Positions 1 to 8,217 of a DNA stretch of 40,835 bases are shown one piece after another (positions within the stretch are counted from its first letter, which is position 1; each line of letters opens with the position of its first letter). This DNA is from an uncultured Verrucomicrobia subdivision 3 bacterium (GTDB lineage: Bacteria; Verrucomicrobiota; Verrucomicrobiia; Limisphaerales; UBA11358). A model generated the notes under the pieces. That model did no database searches and was not told the origin of the DNA. It saw only the letters and a list, made by a program, of their open reading frames with translations. A program made the position numbers and the translations under genes. The stretch spans positions 1 through 40,835 of the forward strand of contig CAIKKJ010000081.1 of NCBI GenBank assembly GCA_903827955.1, in the 5' to 3' direction.

Positions 1-64
1 CCGGACACAGGCAAATTTGCTTGCCATTTCCGAGCGGATTGCGATGCTGTGCGCCCTTTCGGTT

Positions 65-139
65 GCGCGGTTAGCTCAGTGGTAGAGCATTACCTTGACA
101 CGGTAGGGGTCAGAGGTTCGAAACCTCTACCGCGCACCA
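65..139 (+). tRNA. tRNA-Val (anticodon GAC)
   Basis: A complete cloverleaf can be folded by hand. The 7-bp acceptor stem is 65-71 with 129-135, the D-arm lies at 74-88, and the anticodon stem is 90-94 with 102-106. Its loop TTGACAC places anticodon GAC at 97-99, which reads valine GUC codons. The T-arm is 112-116 with 124-128 around loop TTCGAAA. The discriminator base is A136 and CCA is encoded at 137-139. The convergent beta-helix gene on the minus strand ends inside the acceptor 3' strand. Confidence 0.97.
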
Positions 140-2109
140 TCCTTCAGTTTGCCGGCGATGTCCGCAAAACTTTTTTCCAGTCCAGCCGCCTTGATGATTC
201 GCTTTGCCGCGCCCGCAAATGGTTTCTGGATGACCGTCGTTTCGAGCGGCGCACAATTGTTCGTAGCCTGGTTCTGCAAGTTGGTCGTCGTGGTAAAATT
301 ATTTTCAATCCGCAAATCGTGGATGCGCGGCGTCCACAGAAACAGCCACTTGCCGTCCGGCTGCGGGTCGAGGACGTTGCGCGCAATCGTCCAACCCGCC
401 GAGCCGTCGTCGGGATAAATCAGCCGCGACAATGAGTGAACGTAATTGCCCTCGATGCGTCCGCCGGGCTGCTCGCCCAAAACATAAATCGCGCCGCCGT
501 CCTTCGGCAACTCCTGCTGCGTGGCGAACACTTTATTGCATGCGATGACGTTGTTGCGCGGCACGGTGGACGCCGGAATTTCCGCGTTACCCCACCACCA
601 GCCGAGCGCGATGCCGCCATAGGGAACGCCCGCGATGTCGTTGTGCGAAATCTCCGCCGCATCCGTAAAAAATCCACTGATAGCTTCGCCCTGTTTGTAA
701 TCGAGGCTCACGCGGCGGATGAAGTTGTTGGAAATTTTGTCGCGCGCACAAACGCCCTCGACGCCGGCGGGAAATTTCAGCCCGTCGCCAATCGCGTAAT
801 GCTGCGGATGCCCAAGATTGATGGCGTTGCCGGAAATATCGTTGAACACATTGCCCGTAATTTCACTGTCCACCACGTCATTCACGAAGCTCACCGCGCA
901 CCCGCTCGCAAGATGCAAAAACCGGTTCCGCACGATAGAAATTTTCTCGGCGTTGAAGATTTCCACCGTCGCCTGCGGCAAATCGCACAGATCGTAATGA
1001 TCTTTGTGATGATCGCCATCGGCACGGAAACGCGTGTAAAGACCGAGGCTTTGCACGCCAACCATGCCGCGCGATTCCCCGACTTTTTCCAGCAGCCAAT
1101 GGTCATGCGAAAAGGTCAGCCCGGTGAAAACCAGGTTCCTCACGCGATCGTTGGTCGAATTTCCCGAAACGCGCAGTAGCCCTTCGCTCAACGGCGCGAT
1201 GACTTCCGCCGCCGCGATGTCCTCGCCATTCTGCGCAAAATAAAACAGCGTGTGCGTGGCGCGGTTGAAATAAAACTGGCCCGGCGCATCCAGAAATTCG
1301 TAGGTGTTGCGGACGGTAAATTTATTCGTTGGCGCAATGTTGCAACCCCACGACATCGTCGCCGCAATCGCGCCGTAGGGCTGCTGCAATTTCAAGATGC
1401 GCTGACCGCCGTCGGTCATCTCGTCGCGGACACACAGCACCAAAAAATTCCAAGTGCGATGCTGCAACAGCTCGACGTCCTCGGGATTCGTCAGCGGCGG
1501 AAGCTGCGCCGCATCGAATTTGATTCCGTCCAAAGTTTTGCCCGGCGTCTCGGCCCACGGCTCGTCGCCGTTCACCACAAATTCGCCCCACGCCCCCTGC
1601 CCGTTTAATTCGCGCTGCGTCATCGCCGCGCGCCGGCCGTTGACGAACAGCCCGCGCAATTTTTTATCCGATGCCAACGTGGCCTTGAAAATATTTCCGT
1701 GATCGCGCGTCCAGTTCGTCACCAAAACGCCGCCGTTGATGACGGGAATTTCTTTTTGGTAAGCGCGGTAAATGATTTTGAAACCGTTGCAACCAGAGTC
1801 GGCCGGTGAAAATGCCACAGGCGCAGTCACGGCGTAATTCCCGCCGCGTAAATTCACGATGATGTCGCCGGTCATTTCGTGATTGATGTGTCGCACCACC
1901 TCGCCGGCGTGAGACAACGTGCGGAACGGCAGTTTTTTGGTGCCGGGATTTGCGTCATCGCCGGCGGGCGAGACGTAAAATTCCCGGAACACACCGCCGC
2001 GCAACGAACCTGCACAACACAGCGCGAGCAACAAAATCGGGAGATAACATTTCCGAGTCACGCCGGAATTTTGGCCCAGCCACGCCGGGAAGCAATCCCG
2101 GAAGGACAA
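127..2109 (-). CDS. Secreted right-handed parallel beta-helix protein, possible GH141-like glycosidase
   Basis: The 660-residue product has a hydrophobic export signal at about residues 18-36 and then a mature domain opening with FYVSPAGDDANPGT and PFRTL. That opening is typical of extracellular parallel beta-helix carbohydrate-active proteins. Asn-rich coils such as ISNNFIRRV, ISHNDIAGV and RIENNF recur through the C-terminal two thirds and mark helix rungs. The early LFVNGRRA segment resembles GH141-type fucosidase/xylanase proteins, but that family call is inference. A GTG at 2061 (residue 17) would give a more ordinary signal peptide than the ATG at 2109. The stop codon (127-129) overlaps the 3' end of the tRNA. 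The gene is divergent from trmB with almost no spacer. The secreted beta-helix fold is fairly sure; the substrate is unknown. Confidence 0.85.
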   Translation of the reverse strand: MSFRDCFPAWLGQNSGVTRKCYLPILLLALCCAGSLRGGVFREFYVSPAGDDANPGTKKLPFRTLSHAGEVVRHINHEMTGDIIVNLRGGNYAVTAPVAFSPADSGCNGFKIIYRAYQKEIPVINGGVLVTNWTRDHGNIFKATLASDKKLRGLFVNGRRAAMTQRELNGQGAWGEFVVNGDEPWAETPGKTLDGIKFDAAQLPPLTNPEDVELLQHRTWNFLVLCVRDEMTDGGQRILKLQQPYGAIAATMSWGCNIAPTNKFTVRNTYEFLDAPGQFYFNRATHTLFYFAQNGEDIAAAEVIAPLSEGLLRVSGNSTNDRVRNLVFTGLTFSHDHWLLEKVGESRGMVGVQSLGLYTRFRADGDHHKDHYDLCDLPQATVEIFNAEKISIVRNRFLHLASGCAVSFVNDVVDSEITGNVFNDISGNAINLGHPQHYAIGDGLKFPAGVEGVCARDKISNNFIRRVSLDYKQGEAISGFFTDAAEISHNDIAGVPYGGIALGWWWGNAEIPASTVPRNNVIACNKVFATQQELPKDGGAIYVLGEQPGGRIEGNYVHSLSRLIYPDDGSAGWTIARNVLDPQPDGKWLFLWTPRIHDLRIENNFTTTTNLQNQATNNCAPLETTVIQKPFAGAAKRIIKAAGLEKSFADIAGKLKDGAR

Positions 2110-2129
2110 TTTTCTGGTTTCCAGTCCGC

Positions 2130-2750
2130 GTGCTTGAACTTAAACTCGCACGCTTGCAAACCTTGGATAACCTGCTCGTGGAGTTGCGGACGATTCTGGA
2201 ACCGCTCGCGCTCGCGGAACTGTTTCCGCAGCCGCAGCCGCTCGAAGTGGAACTCGGCTGCGGCGACGCGTCGTTCCTCGCAGAATATGCGCGGTGCAAT
2301 CCGCAAAAAAACTTCATCGGCGTCGAGCGGTTGCTTGGCCGCATCCAGAAGCTCGACAAAAAAGGCCAGCGCCTCGGCCTGCAAAACACGCGCGGTGTGC
2401 GCATTGAGTCCGCATATTTTTTGGAATACCTGCTGCCGCCGAACTGCGCGACGGCGCTGCATATTTATTTTCCCGATCCGTGGCCAAAGAAAAAACATGC
2501 GCGCCATCGGCTCATCAACGAACAGTTTCCCACGCTCGCCCGCCGCGCGCTCGCGCCGGGCGGCGGCGTCTTTCTGCGCACGGACGACCGCGATTATTTT
2601 CACCAGATGAACGAGGTGTTTGGCGCGGCGAAGGAATTTGAAAAAGTGGAAACGCCGTCAACGCTCGCGGAAATCACCACGGACTTTGAACGGGAATTTA
2701 ACGCGCAGGGAATTCCGACCTTGCGCGCAGCCTACCGGTTAAAGTTTTGA
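2130..2750 (+). CDS. trmB: tRNA (guanine-N7)-methyltransferase TrmB
   Basis: This SAM-dependent enzyme makes m7G46 in tRNA in the cytoplasm. The SAM-binding motif I is LEVELGCGDASF, followed by the acidic IGVERLLGR strand and the family signature YFPDPWPKKKHARHRL. The C-terminal TDFEREFNAQGIP segment is also typical. I chose GTG 2130 because it gives about 206 residues, the usual TrmB size. The open frame extends upstream to 1950, but that part is antisense to the beta-helix gene, is Arg-rich and looks unlike TrmB. The gene converges on the holin-like gene across an AT-rich hairpin. Family is certain; the exact start is moderately sure. Confidence 0.93.
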   Translation: MLELKLARLQTLDNLLVELRTILEPLALAELFPQPQPLEVELGCGDASFLAEYARCNPQKNFIGVERLLGRIQKLDKKGQRLGLQNTRGVRIESAYFLEYLLPPNCATALHIYFPDPWPKKKHARHRLINEQFPTLARRALAPGGGVFLRTDDRDYFHQMNEVFGAAKEFEKVETPSTLAEITTDFEREFNAQGIPTLRAAYRLKF

Positions 2751-2757
2751 GTTCTTA

Positions 2758-2812
2758 ACTTTAAGTTTTTAGTTAAACCGTGGCGAAACTAAAAATTAAG
2801 AATTAAAAACTT
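2758..2812. terminator. AT-rich bidirectional hairpin between trmB and the holin-like gene
   Basis: A 9-bp stem TTTTTAGTT (2766-2774) pairs with AACTAAAAA (2787-2795), and extra partial pairing continues outwards. It lies between two convergent genes ending at 2750 (+) and 2822 (-). T- and A-rich flanks on both sides suit intrinsic termination in either direction. The stem is AT-rich, so strength is uncertain. Confidence 0.5.
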
Positions 2813-2821
2813 AAAACTAAT

Positions 2822-3286
2822 TCACACATCTATCACCGGCCCGTTGCCGCCGCCGGGAGTTTTTGGCGGGCCGGGCGGACGACGTGACACCTTTACCGCC
2901 GGATTGCCGGTCAGAATGTTCAGCGAGATGGAAATGACGCCGATGATGATCGCGCCCAGAAACGCGTAGCCGAAGGAAAAATTCACGCCATCGCTCGTGA
3001 TTTTGAAAAATGGCAGCAACACCGTGAGTAGCGCCAGCAGCAGCGCGTTGATGACGAGCGTGAATAGGCCGAGCGTGAAAATCAGCAGCGGCAAGGCGAT
3101 GAGCATCAGGATGGGCCGCACGAAGGCGTTCAGGATGCCCAGCAAAAACGAGGCGATCAGCAGGTTCGCCACCTTATCGCCGTAGCTGATGTGGTTACGT
3201 AAAATGATGACGGCCAGCAACACCGCGACGGTGTTGATGATCCAGCTTTGCAGGAAGCGCAGCAGTTTTTTGGAGCCGAGTTGCAT
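2822..3286 (-). CDS. Phage holin family IV / YvlD-like 4-TM membrane protein
   Basis: This is a 154-residue protein with four hydrophobic segments at roughly residues 12-30, 42-60, 62-88 and 106-128. An FLLGILNAFVRPILMLIALPL-type segment is characteristic of the DUF360/'mycobacterial 4-TMS phage holin superfamily IV' group. The C-terminal tail is Pro/Gly-rich (PPGPPKTPGGG) and probably cytoplasmic. Despite the family name, members are ordinary chromosomal inner-membrane proteins in many phyla, and nothing phage-like surrounds this one. Function is unknown. It starts at ATG 3286 and is divergent from the SMP-30 gene. Confidence 0.85.
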   Translation of the reverse strand: MQLGSKKLLRFLQSWIINTVAVLLAVIILRNHISYGDKVANLLIASFLLGILNAFVRPILMLIALPLLIFTLGLFTLVINALLLALLTVLLPFFKITSDGVNFSFGYAFLGAIIIGVISISLNILTGNPAVKVSRRPPGPPKTPGGGNGPVIDV

Positions 3287-3387
3287 GACGAATTTCAGCG
3301 CCGTAATTTTCCTCCATTCTGCCTGAAAAACAAGGAACGAATTTGAACTTGGCTCGCGCCGCGCTTCCGGCGAGAGTTCCGCCCACC

Positions 3388-4275
3388 ATGAAATCTTTTT
3401 TGACCGTTATTTTTTTCGCCCTCACGCTGGCCGCACTGGCCGATGGCGTCGTCGCGCCGGACGCGAAGCTGGAAAAACTTTCCGGCGGCTTCGCCTTCAC
3501 CGAAGGGCCGACGTGCGATGCGCGGGGAAATTTGTTTTTCGTGGACCAGCCGAACGACCGCATCATGGAATGGAGCGCGGACGGAAAACTCTCGACGTTT
3601 CTCCAACCTTCCGGCCGCGCGAACGGCATGATGTTTGACACTACCGGCAATCTCATCGCCTGCGCCGACGAACACAACGCACTCTGGAGCATCGCGCCGG
3701 ACAAAAAAATCTCCGCGCTCGTCACCAACTTCGACGGCAAGTATCTGAACGGCCCGAACGACGTCTGGATTGCGCCGAACGGCGCGATGTATCTCACCGA
3801 CCCGTTTTACAAACGCACTTGGTGGGATCACACAACGATGGCGCTGACGAATGAGGAAGTCTTTTACCTTTCACCTTACCGGAAAAAATTGTTGCGCGTG
3901 ACGGACGATTTGAAAAAACCCAACGGCATCACCGGCACGCCGGACGGAAAAAATCTTTTCGTCTCGGACATCGGCGCGCATCAGACGTGGCGCTACGACA
4001 TCGCGGCGGACGGCGCGCTGACGAACAAAACTTTTTTCTGCGCGCTCGGCTCCGACGGCATGACGATTGACGCGGAGGGAAATTTATATCTGACGGGACG
4101 CGGCGTGACAGTCTTTGATAAAACTGGAAAACAGACTGACCACATTGACGTGCCGGAAAAATGGTCGGCCAATGTTTGTTTTGGCGGCGCCGACCACAAA
4201 ACGCTTTTCATCACCGCCAGCGAATCGCTTTATTCAATTCAGCTTCGTGTCAAAGGCGCGAATCTCACGAAATAA
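3388..4275 (+). CDS. Secreted SMP-30/gluconolactonase/LRE-family lactonase
   Basis: A six-bladed beta-propeller lactonase of about 295 residues. I use ATG 3388 because it starts directly on a clean signal peptide (MKSFLTVIFFALTLAALA); the open frame begins at 3343 with an extra non-hydrophobic stretch. The divalent-metal site expected for SMP-30 can be seen: E39 in TEGP, N180 in KKPNG and D223 in GSDGM, with N124 in NGPND also conserved. The likely reaction is hydrolysis of aldono-lactones in the periplasm or outside the cell; the substrate cannot be read from sequence. It converges with uvrB, with one base between the two stop codons. Confidence 0.92.
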   Translation: MKSFLTVIFFALTLAALADGVVAPDAKLEKLSGGFAFTEGPTCDARGNLFFVDQPNDRIMEWSADGKLSTFLQPSGRANGMMFDTTGNLIACADEHNALWSIAPDKKISALVTNFDGKYLNGPNDVWIAPNGAMYLTDPFYKRTWWDHTTMALTNEEVFYLSPYRKKLLRVTDDLKKPNGITGTPDGKNLFVSDIGAHQTWRYDIAADGALTNKTFFCALGSDGMTIDAEGNLYLTGRGVTVFDKTGKQTDHIDVPEKWSANVCFGGADHKTLFITASESLYSIQLRVKGANLTK

Positions 4276-4276
4276 A

Positions 4277-6451
4277 TCATTTCCGTCCGCGCTTTGATTT
4301 CCGATAACTCACCGGCTTGGCTTCGGGTTTCGTGCCGGCGATCATGTGCTTGAGTTCCTTGATTTGATCGCGAAGGAGCGCGGCTTTCTCGAATTGCAAA
4401 TCTTCGGCGGCTTTCAGCATTTCGCCTTCGAGTTCGCGGATGGTTTCGGTCACGTCCAAATCCGTTTTTGTCTCGCGCAAAAATCCGGTGGCGGCTTCGC
4501 GCTGTTCTTCCTGCACAGCCAGACTTTCCTCGACGGCGCGGCTCACGCTGCGCGGCGTGATGTTGTGTTCGAGGTTGTAAGCAATCTGGCGTTCGCGGCG
4601 TTTTTCGGTAATCGCGAGAAATTTTTGGATGCTCTGCGTCATCACGTCGGCATACAAAATTACTTCGCCGTTCAAATGTCGCGCGGCGCGTCCGGCGGTT
4701 TGAATCAAACTGGTTTCGCTGCGGAGAAAACCTTCCTTGTCCGCATCGAGAATTGCCACGAGCGAAACTTCCGGCAAATCCAAACCTTCGCGCAACAAAT
4801 TGATTCCGACCAGAACATCGAACTCACCTTTGCGAAGTGAGCGGAGAATTTCCACGCGCTCAATCGCGCCGATGTCGCTGTGCAAATACTGAACGCGGAT
4901 GCCGATCTCGCGCAGGTAATCCGTGAGTTCCTCGGCGGTGCGTTTGGTCAGCGTGGTGACCAGCGTGCGCTCTTTTTTGTCGCTGCGCTTGCGCACTTCT
5001 TCCATCAAATCATCAATCTGCCCCTTGAGCGGCTTGATGGTGACTTTGGGATCAATCAATCCGGTCGGACGCACGACGAGTTCCGTGACGCCAGGATTAT
5101 TTTCTCCCTCTCCTCCATGAAGTGGAGGAGAGGGCTGGGGTGAGGAGGTGCTTTTGCTCGGCTGCCCCTCACCCCGGCCCTCTCCCCGCTCCTGCGTCGC
5201 GGGACGAGGGGGAAGAACACTTGCCTTTGACCACCCAATTTCCCTCGGTGCTGGCGTGGCGCTGACGTAGATGGTCTGGTTTTGCAGTCCTTGAAACTCC
5301 AAAAAGTTCAGCGGGCGATTATCCAGTGCGCTCGGCAGACGAAAACCGTGATCCACCAAAACTGTTTTGCGCGATTTGTCGCCCTCAAACATTCCGCCGA
5401 TCTGCGGCACGGTGACGTGCGATTCGTCCAGCACGAGCAGGTAATCGTCGGGGAAAAAATCAAACAAGGTTGTGGGGCGCGAGCCGGGCGGGCGATTGGC
5501 GATGTGGCGCGAATAATTTTCGATGCCAGAGCAGAAACCCATTTCTTCCATCATCTCCAAATCAAATTCCGTCCGCATCTTTATACGCTGGGCTTCGATC
5601 AGTTTTCCATCACGTTCAAATTCCGCGATGCGCGTGCCGAGTTCTTCGCGGATGGCGAGGAGCGCGCTTTTCATTTTGTCGCCGGTCGTCACGAATTGTT
5701 TCGCCGGGAAAATCATGTTCGACTGGAGCGTCTCGATTTTATTTCCCGTCAACGGCTCGAAACGCGTCAGCTTTTCGATCGTCTCGCCAAAAAATTCAAT
5801 ACGCAATCCATCTTCGCGACCAGCAGGCCAGACTTCCACGGTGTCGCCGCGCACGCGGAAATTGCCGCGCTCAAACGCGATATCGTTGCGTGAATACTGC
5901 ATATCCACCATGCGCGACAAAAGCTGCTCGCGCGAAAGTTCCATGCCCACGCGCACGGGAATGATGAGCGCGGCGTAATCTTCCTTGCTGCCGATGCCGT
6001 AGATGCACGAGACACTGGCGACCACGACGACGTCGCGGCGCGTGAAGAGCGAGGCCATCGTTGAGAGCCGCAGACGCTCGATGTCGTCGTTCACGGCGGA
6101 ATCTTTTTCGATGAACGTGTCCGTGCGCGGGATGTAGGCCTCCGGCTGGTAAAAGTCGAAGTAGCTGACGAAGTATTCGACGGCGTTGTTCGGGAAAAAA
6201 CTTTTGAACTCGGCGTAGAGCTGCGCGGCGAGCGTTTTGTTGTGCGAGATGACAAGCGTGGGTTTGTTGATGTTCTTGATGACGTTCGCGATAGTGAACG
6301 TCTTGCCCGAACCCGTGACGCCAAGCAACGTCTGATGCTTCGCGCCGGAGACAATGCCGGCGGTCAGCTTTTCGATGGCCTGTGGCTGGTCGCCGGCGGG
6401 CGCGTAATCGGAGACGAGTTCGAACACGCAACGAAAATAGACGGGAATCAC
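4277..6451 (-). CDS. uvrB: UvrABC excinuclease subunit B, with an in-frame repeat insertion
   Basis: UvrB is the DNA-damage verification helicase of nucleotide excision repair and works with UvrA and UvrC. Landmarks: Walker A GVTGSGKT (44-51), the damage-probing hairpin region [16 protein letters not shown] Walker B, YVSATPAP (motif III), QTAGRAARH (motif VI) and a C-terminal UVR domain ([16 protein letters not shown]). ATG 6451 gives 724 residues; GTG 6427 (residue 9) would begin [16 protein letters not shown], which matches usual UvrB starts better. Residues about 406-452, between motif III and [10 protein letters not shown], are Pro/Gly/Ser-rich and foreign to the family. They are translated from a palindromic repeat. 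All catalytic motifs are intact, so the protein may still work. Confidence 0.97.
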   Translation of the reverse strand: MIPVYFRCVFELVSDYAPAGDQPQAIEKLTAGIVSGAKHQTLLGVTGSGKTFTIANVIKNINKPTLVISHNKTLAAQLYAEFKSFFPNNAVEYFVSYFDFYQPEAYIPRTDTFIEKDSAVNDDIERLRLSTMASLFTRRDVVVVASVSCIYGIGSKEDYAALIIPVRVGMELSREQLLSRMVDMQYSRNDIAFERGNFRVRGDTVEVWPAGREDGLRIEFFGETIEKLTRFEPLTGNKIETLQSNMIFPAKQFVTTGDKMKSALLAIREELGTRIAEFERDGKLIEAQRIKMRTEFDLEMMEEMGFCSGIENYSRHIANRPPGSRPTTLFDFFPDDYLLVLDESHVTVPQIGGMFEGDKSRKTVLVDHGFRLPSALDNRPLNFLEFQGLQNQTIYVSATPAPREIGWSKASVLPPRPATQERGEGRGEGQPSKSTSSPQPSPPLHGGEGENNPGVTELVVRPTGLIDPKVTIKPLKGQIDDLMEEVRKRSDKKERTLVTTLTKRTAEELTDYLREIGIRVQYLHSDIGAIERVEILRSLRKGEFDVLVGINLLREGLDLPEVSLVAILDADKEGFLRSETSLIQTAGRAARHLNGEVILYADVMTQSIQKFLAITEKRRERQIAYNLEHNITPRSVSRAVEESLAVQEEQREAATGFLRETKTDLDVTETIRELEGEMLKAAEDLQFEKAALLRDQIKELKHMIAGTKPEAKPVSYRKSKRGRK
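5099..5230. repeat. Palindromic dispersed-type repeat inserted in frame within uvrB
   Basis: CCCTCTCCTCC (5106-5116) pairs perfectly with GGAGGAGAGGG (5124-5134) around a 7-nt loop. A second, longer inverted repeat joins 5128-5145 with 5167-5184 (18 bp, one mismatch). A short CCCGC/GCGGG arm follows near 5185-5202. The reading frame stays open through the element, adding about 45 low-complexity residues. Nested GC-rich palindromes of the form CCCTCACCCC-GGCCCTCTCC are a known style of bacterial intergenic repeat; seeing one inside a housekeeping gene is unusual. Confidence 0.85.
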
Positions 6452-6522
6452 GCCGTGTCAAACTGCGCCGAAAGAGAAGTTGAAACCGGATTTATTTTCC
6501 GCGAGTATCAGTCGTTCCAAAT

Positions 6523-7395
6523 ATGAAAACACTTGTCGCCGCCGCCATTTTATTTTTCGCGCTCAACCTTGTCCGCGCGGAAATGCAAACGCCTGTTCCC
6601 CTCTGGCCAAACGGCGCGCCCGGGGCGCTTGGCACTGCGAGCAACGACATTCCAACAATCACGCCTTACCTTTGCGAATCAAACGCCACCGGCGCGGCAA
6701 TGGTCATCTGTCCCGGCGGCGGCTACGCACACCTCGCGCCGCACGAAGGCAACGATTATGCGCTCTGGCTAAACCAACACGGCGTCACCTGCTTCGTGTT
6801 GAAATACCGGCTCGGCTCCAGCGGCTATCATCATCCGGCGATGCTCAACGACGCCGCGCGCACGGTGCGTTGGGTGCGCGCACACGCCGACGATTTCAAA
6901 ATTGATTCGCACCGCGTCGGCATCATGGGTTCGTCCGCCGGCGGACATCTGGCCTCGACACTGGTGACGCATTTTGATTTGGGCGATACAAATTCGACCG
7001 ATGTTGTGGAACGGCAAAGTTCGCGGCCGGACTTGGGCATTCTTTGTTACGCGGTCATCACGCTGGGCGATTTCACGCACAAAGGTTCGCTGCACAATTT
7101 GCTCGGCACGAATCCGCCGCCGGAATTGGTGAAGTATCTTTCCAACGAATTGCAGGTATCACCGAACACGCCGACGTGTTTTTTGTGGACCACATTTGAA
7201 GACCAAGCCGTGCCGATGGAGAACACGATGCAATTTGCCGAGGCACTGCGCAAAAACCACGTTCCGTTTGCATTGCACGTTTATGAAAAAGGCGGACACG
7301 GCATGGGCTTGAAAGACAAGCCGCCGTTTGCTCATCCGCATCCGTGGGCGGGCGACTGCCTGTTCTGGCTGAAGGAAAATAAATTCGTGAACTGA
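6523..7395 (+). CDS. Secreted alpha/beta-hydrolase, acetylxylan-esterase-like
   Basis: The 290-residue product has a signal peptide (MKTLVAAAILFFALNLVRA, residues 1-19). The hydrolase core shows VICPGGGYAHLAPHEG (oxyanion-hole HGG-like loop), nucleophile S138 in GSSAGG, and likely acid D227 (TFEDQAVP) and base H259 (GGHGMG). This arrangement is typical of the BD-FAE/Axe-type esterases that deacetylate plant polysaccharides in the periplasm or outside the cell. It is divergent from uvrB across about 70 bp and converges with the nucleotidyltransferase gene, with one base between them. Substrate is inferred from family only; a peptidase S9-like role is less likely. Confidence 0.9.
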   Translation: MKTLVAAAILFFALNLVRAEMQTPVPLWPNGAPGALGTASNDIPTITPYLCESNATGAAMVICPGGGYAHLAPHEGNDYALWLNQHGVTCFVLKYRLGSSGYHHPAMLNDAARTVRWVRAHADDFKIDSHRVGIMGSSAGGHLASTLVTHFDLGDTNSTDVVERQSSRPDLGILCYAVITLGDFTHKGSLHNLLGTNPPPELVKYLSNELQVSPNTPTCFLWTTFEDQAVPMENTMQFAEALRKNHVPFALHVYEKGGHGMGLKDKPPFAHPHPWAGDCLFWLKENKFVN

Positions 7396-7396
7396 A

Positions 7397-8215
7397 TCAA
7401 AAACCGCGCAGGTCGGTGCTGCTGCGCTTGGGCAAACCCGGCGCGGGCGTGCGTTTGAGCACGAGATACTCGATGCCAAGTTCCGCGCAATATTCGCGCT
7501 TGCCACCTTTGTCGCCGTCTTCGTTCACGACGTAAATATCCGGTTTCAAGCGTCGGATTTCCGGATCGGCATCCACCCAACCGGAGCCGGTGGTGACGAG
7601 CGCCTGCTTCACAAATTTGATCGAGCCGAGCACATAACGGCGCTCTTGTTCCGACAATAGCGGATGACCTTCGCCTTTCAACAAGCGCACATTCTTGTCG
7701 CTCCCAATGCAAACATAAAGATCGCCGTAAGCGGACGCCTCTTCGGTGAACCGCACATGGCCGGAGTGAAACCAGTCGTAGCAGCCGGTCGCGATAATTT
7801 TCTTATTGCCGGGCGCGGATGGCATCGGCGGCGGTTCGGGAAAACCTTTCAATTCGTCCGCTGTAAAGATGCGATAAGCAATTTTATTTTCCTCGGCAAA
7901 TTTTATACGCGCGACGTTCGTCGTCGTTTCGCAATCCGCCCAAATGTCCGCGCGCAAATCAGGCGGCAGTTCATTTGGATTGGCCATCTCGCTGGTAGGC
8001 GTCACGCGGCGGACGTAGCGAACGGCTTCGAGAAAATAAAGCCGTTCCACCAGCGGAAACTTCGGCGCTTTGCCGGTTTGTTCCCGCAAAATTTCATCCG
8101 GCCAAAGCAACACGGTCAACTCACCGAGCTTGGCGGCTTCTTCCAGAAAACGCAGGTCGCGCGACTTGATGTCGTCAAACCCGCCGCTGACGACGATTTG
8201 TTTTTGGTCCGGCAT
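7397..8215 (-). CDS. Tandem cytidylyltransferase-like protein with a degenerate N-terminal domain
   Basis: Two nucleotidyltransferase (HIGH-type) domains lie in one 272-residue chain. The C-terminal one (about 137-272) is intact, with GCYDWFHSGHVRF (HSGH 150-153), GSDKNVRLLKG and LSEQERRY. It resembles RfaE2/HldE- and Pcyt2-type enzymes that join a phospho-compound to CMP or AMP. The N-terminal one (about 6-75) keeps the frame GGFDDIKSRDLRFLEEA, but KSRD (17-20) replaces HxGH, so it is probably structural or regulatory. The start codon lies two bases after the fucosidase stop (TGATCATG), implying translational coupling. The substrate is unknown; a sugar phosphate would fit the neighbourhood. 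Confidence 0.85.
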   Translation of the reverse strand: MPDQKQIVVSGGFDDIKSRDLRFLEEAAKLGELTVLLWPDEILREQTGKAPKFPLVERLYFLEAVRYVRRVTPTSEMANPNELPPDLRADIWADCETTTNVARIKFAEENKIAYRIFTADELKGFPEPPPMPSAPGNKKIIATGCYDWFHSGHVRFTEEASAYGDLYVCIGSDKNVRLLKGEGHPLLSEQERRYVLGSIKFVKQALVTTGSGWVDADPEIRRLKPDIYVVNEDGDKGGKREYCAELGIEYLVLKRTPAPGLPKRSSTDLRGF

Positions 8216-8217
8216 GA

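Noticed and set aside
49-435. Plus-strand ORF starting before the tRNA
   Set aside because: It reads through the tRNA gene and antisense to the beta-helix protein.
1950-2129. Upstream extension of the trmB frame
   Set aside because: It is Arg-rich, antisense to the beta-helix signal-peptide region, and TrmB-like length is reached from GTG 2130.
2822-3286. Holin-like gene taken as a prophage sign
   Set aside because: The superfamily IV name is historical; no endolysin, structural or integrase genes are nearby.
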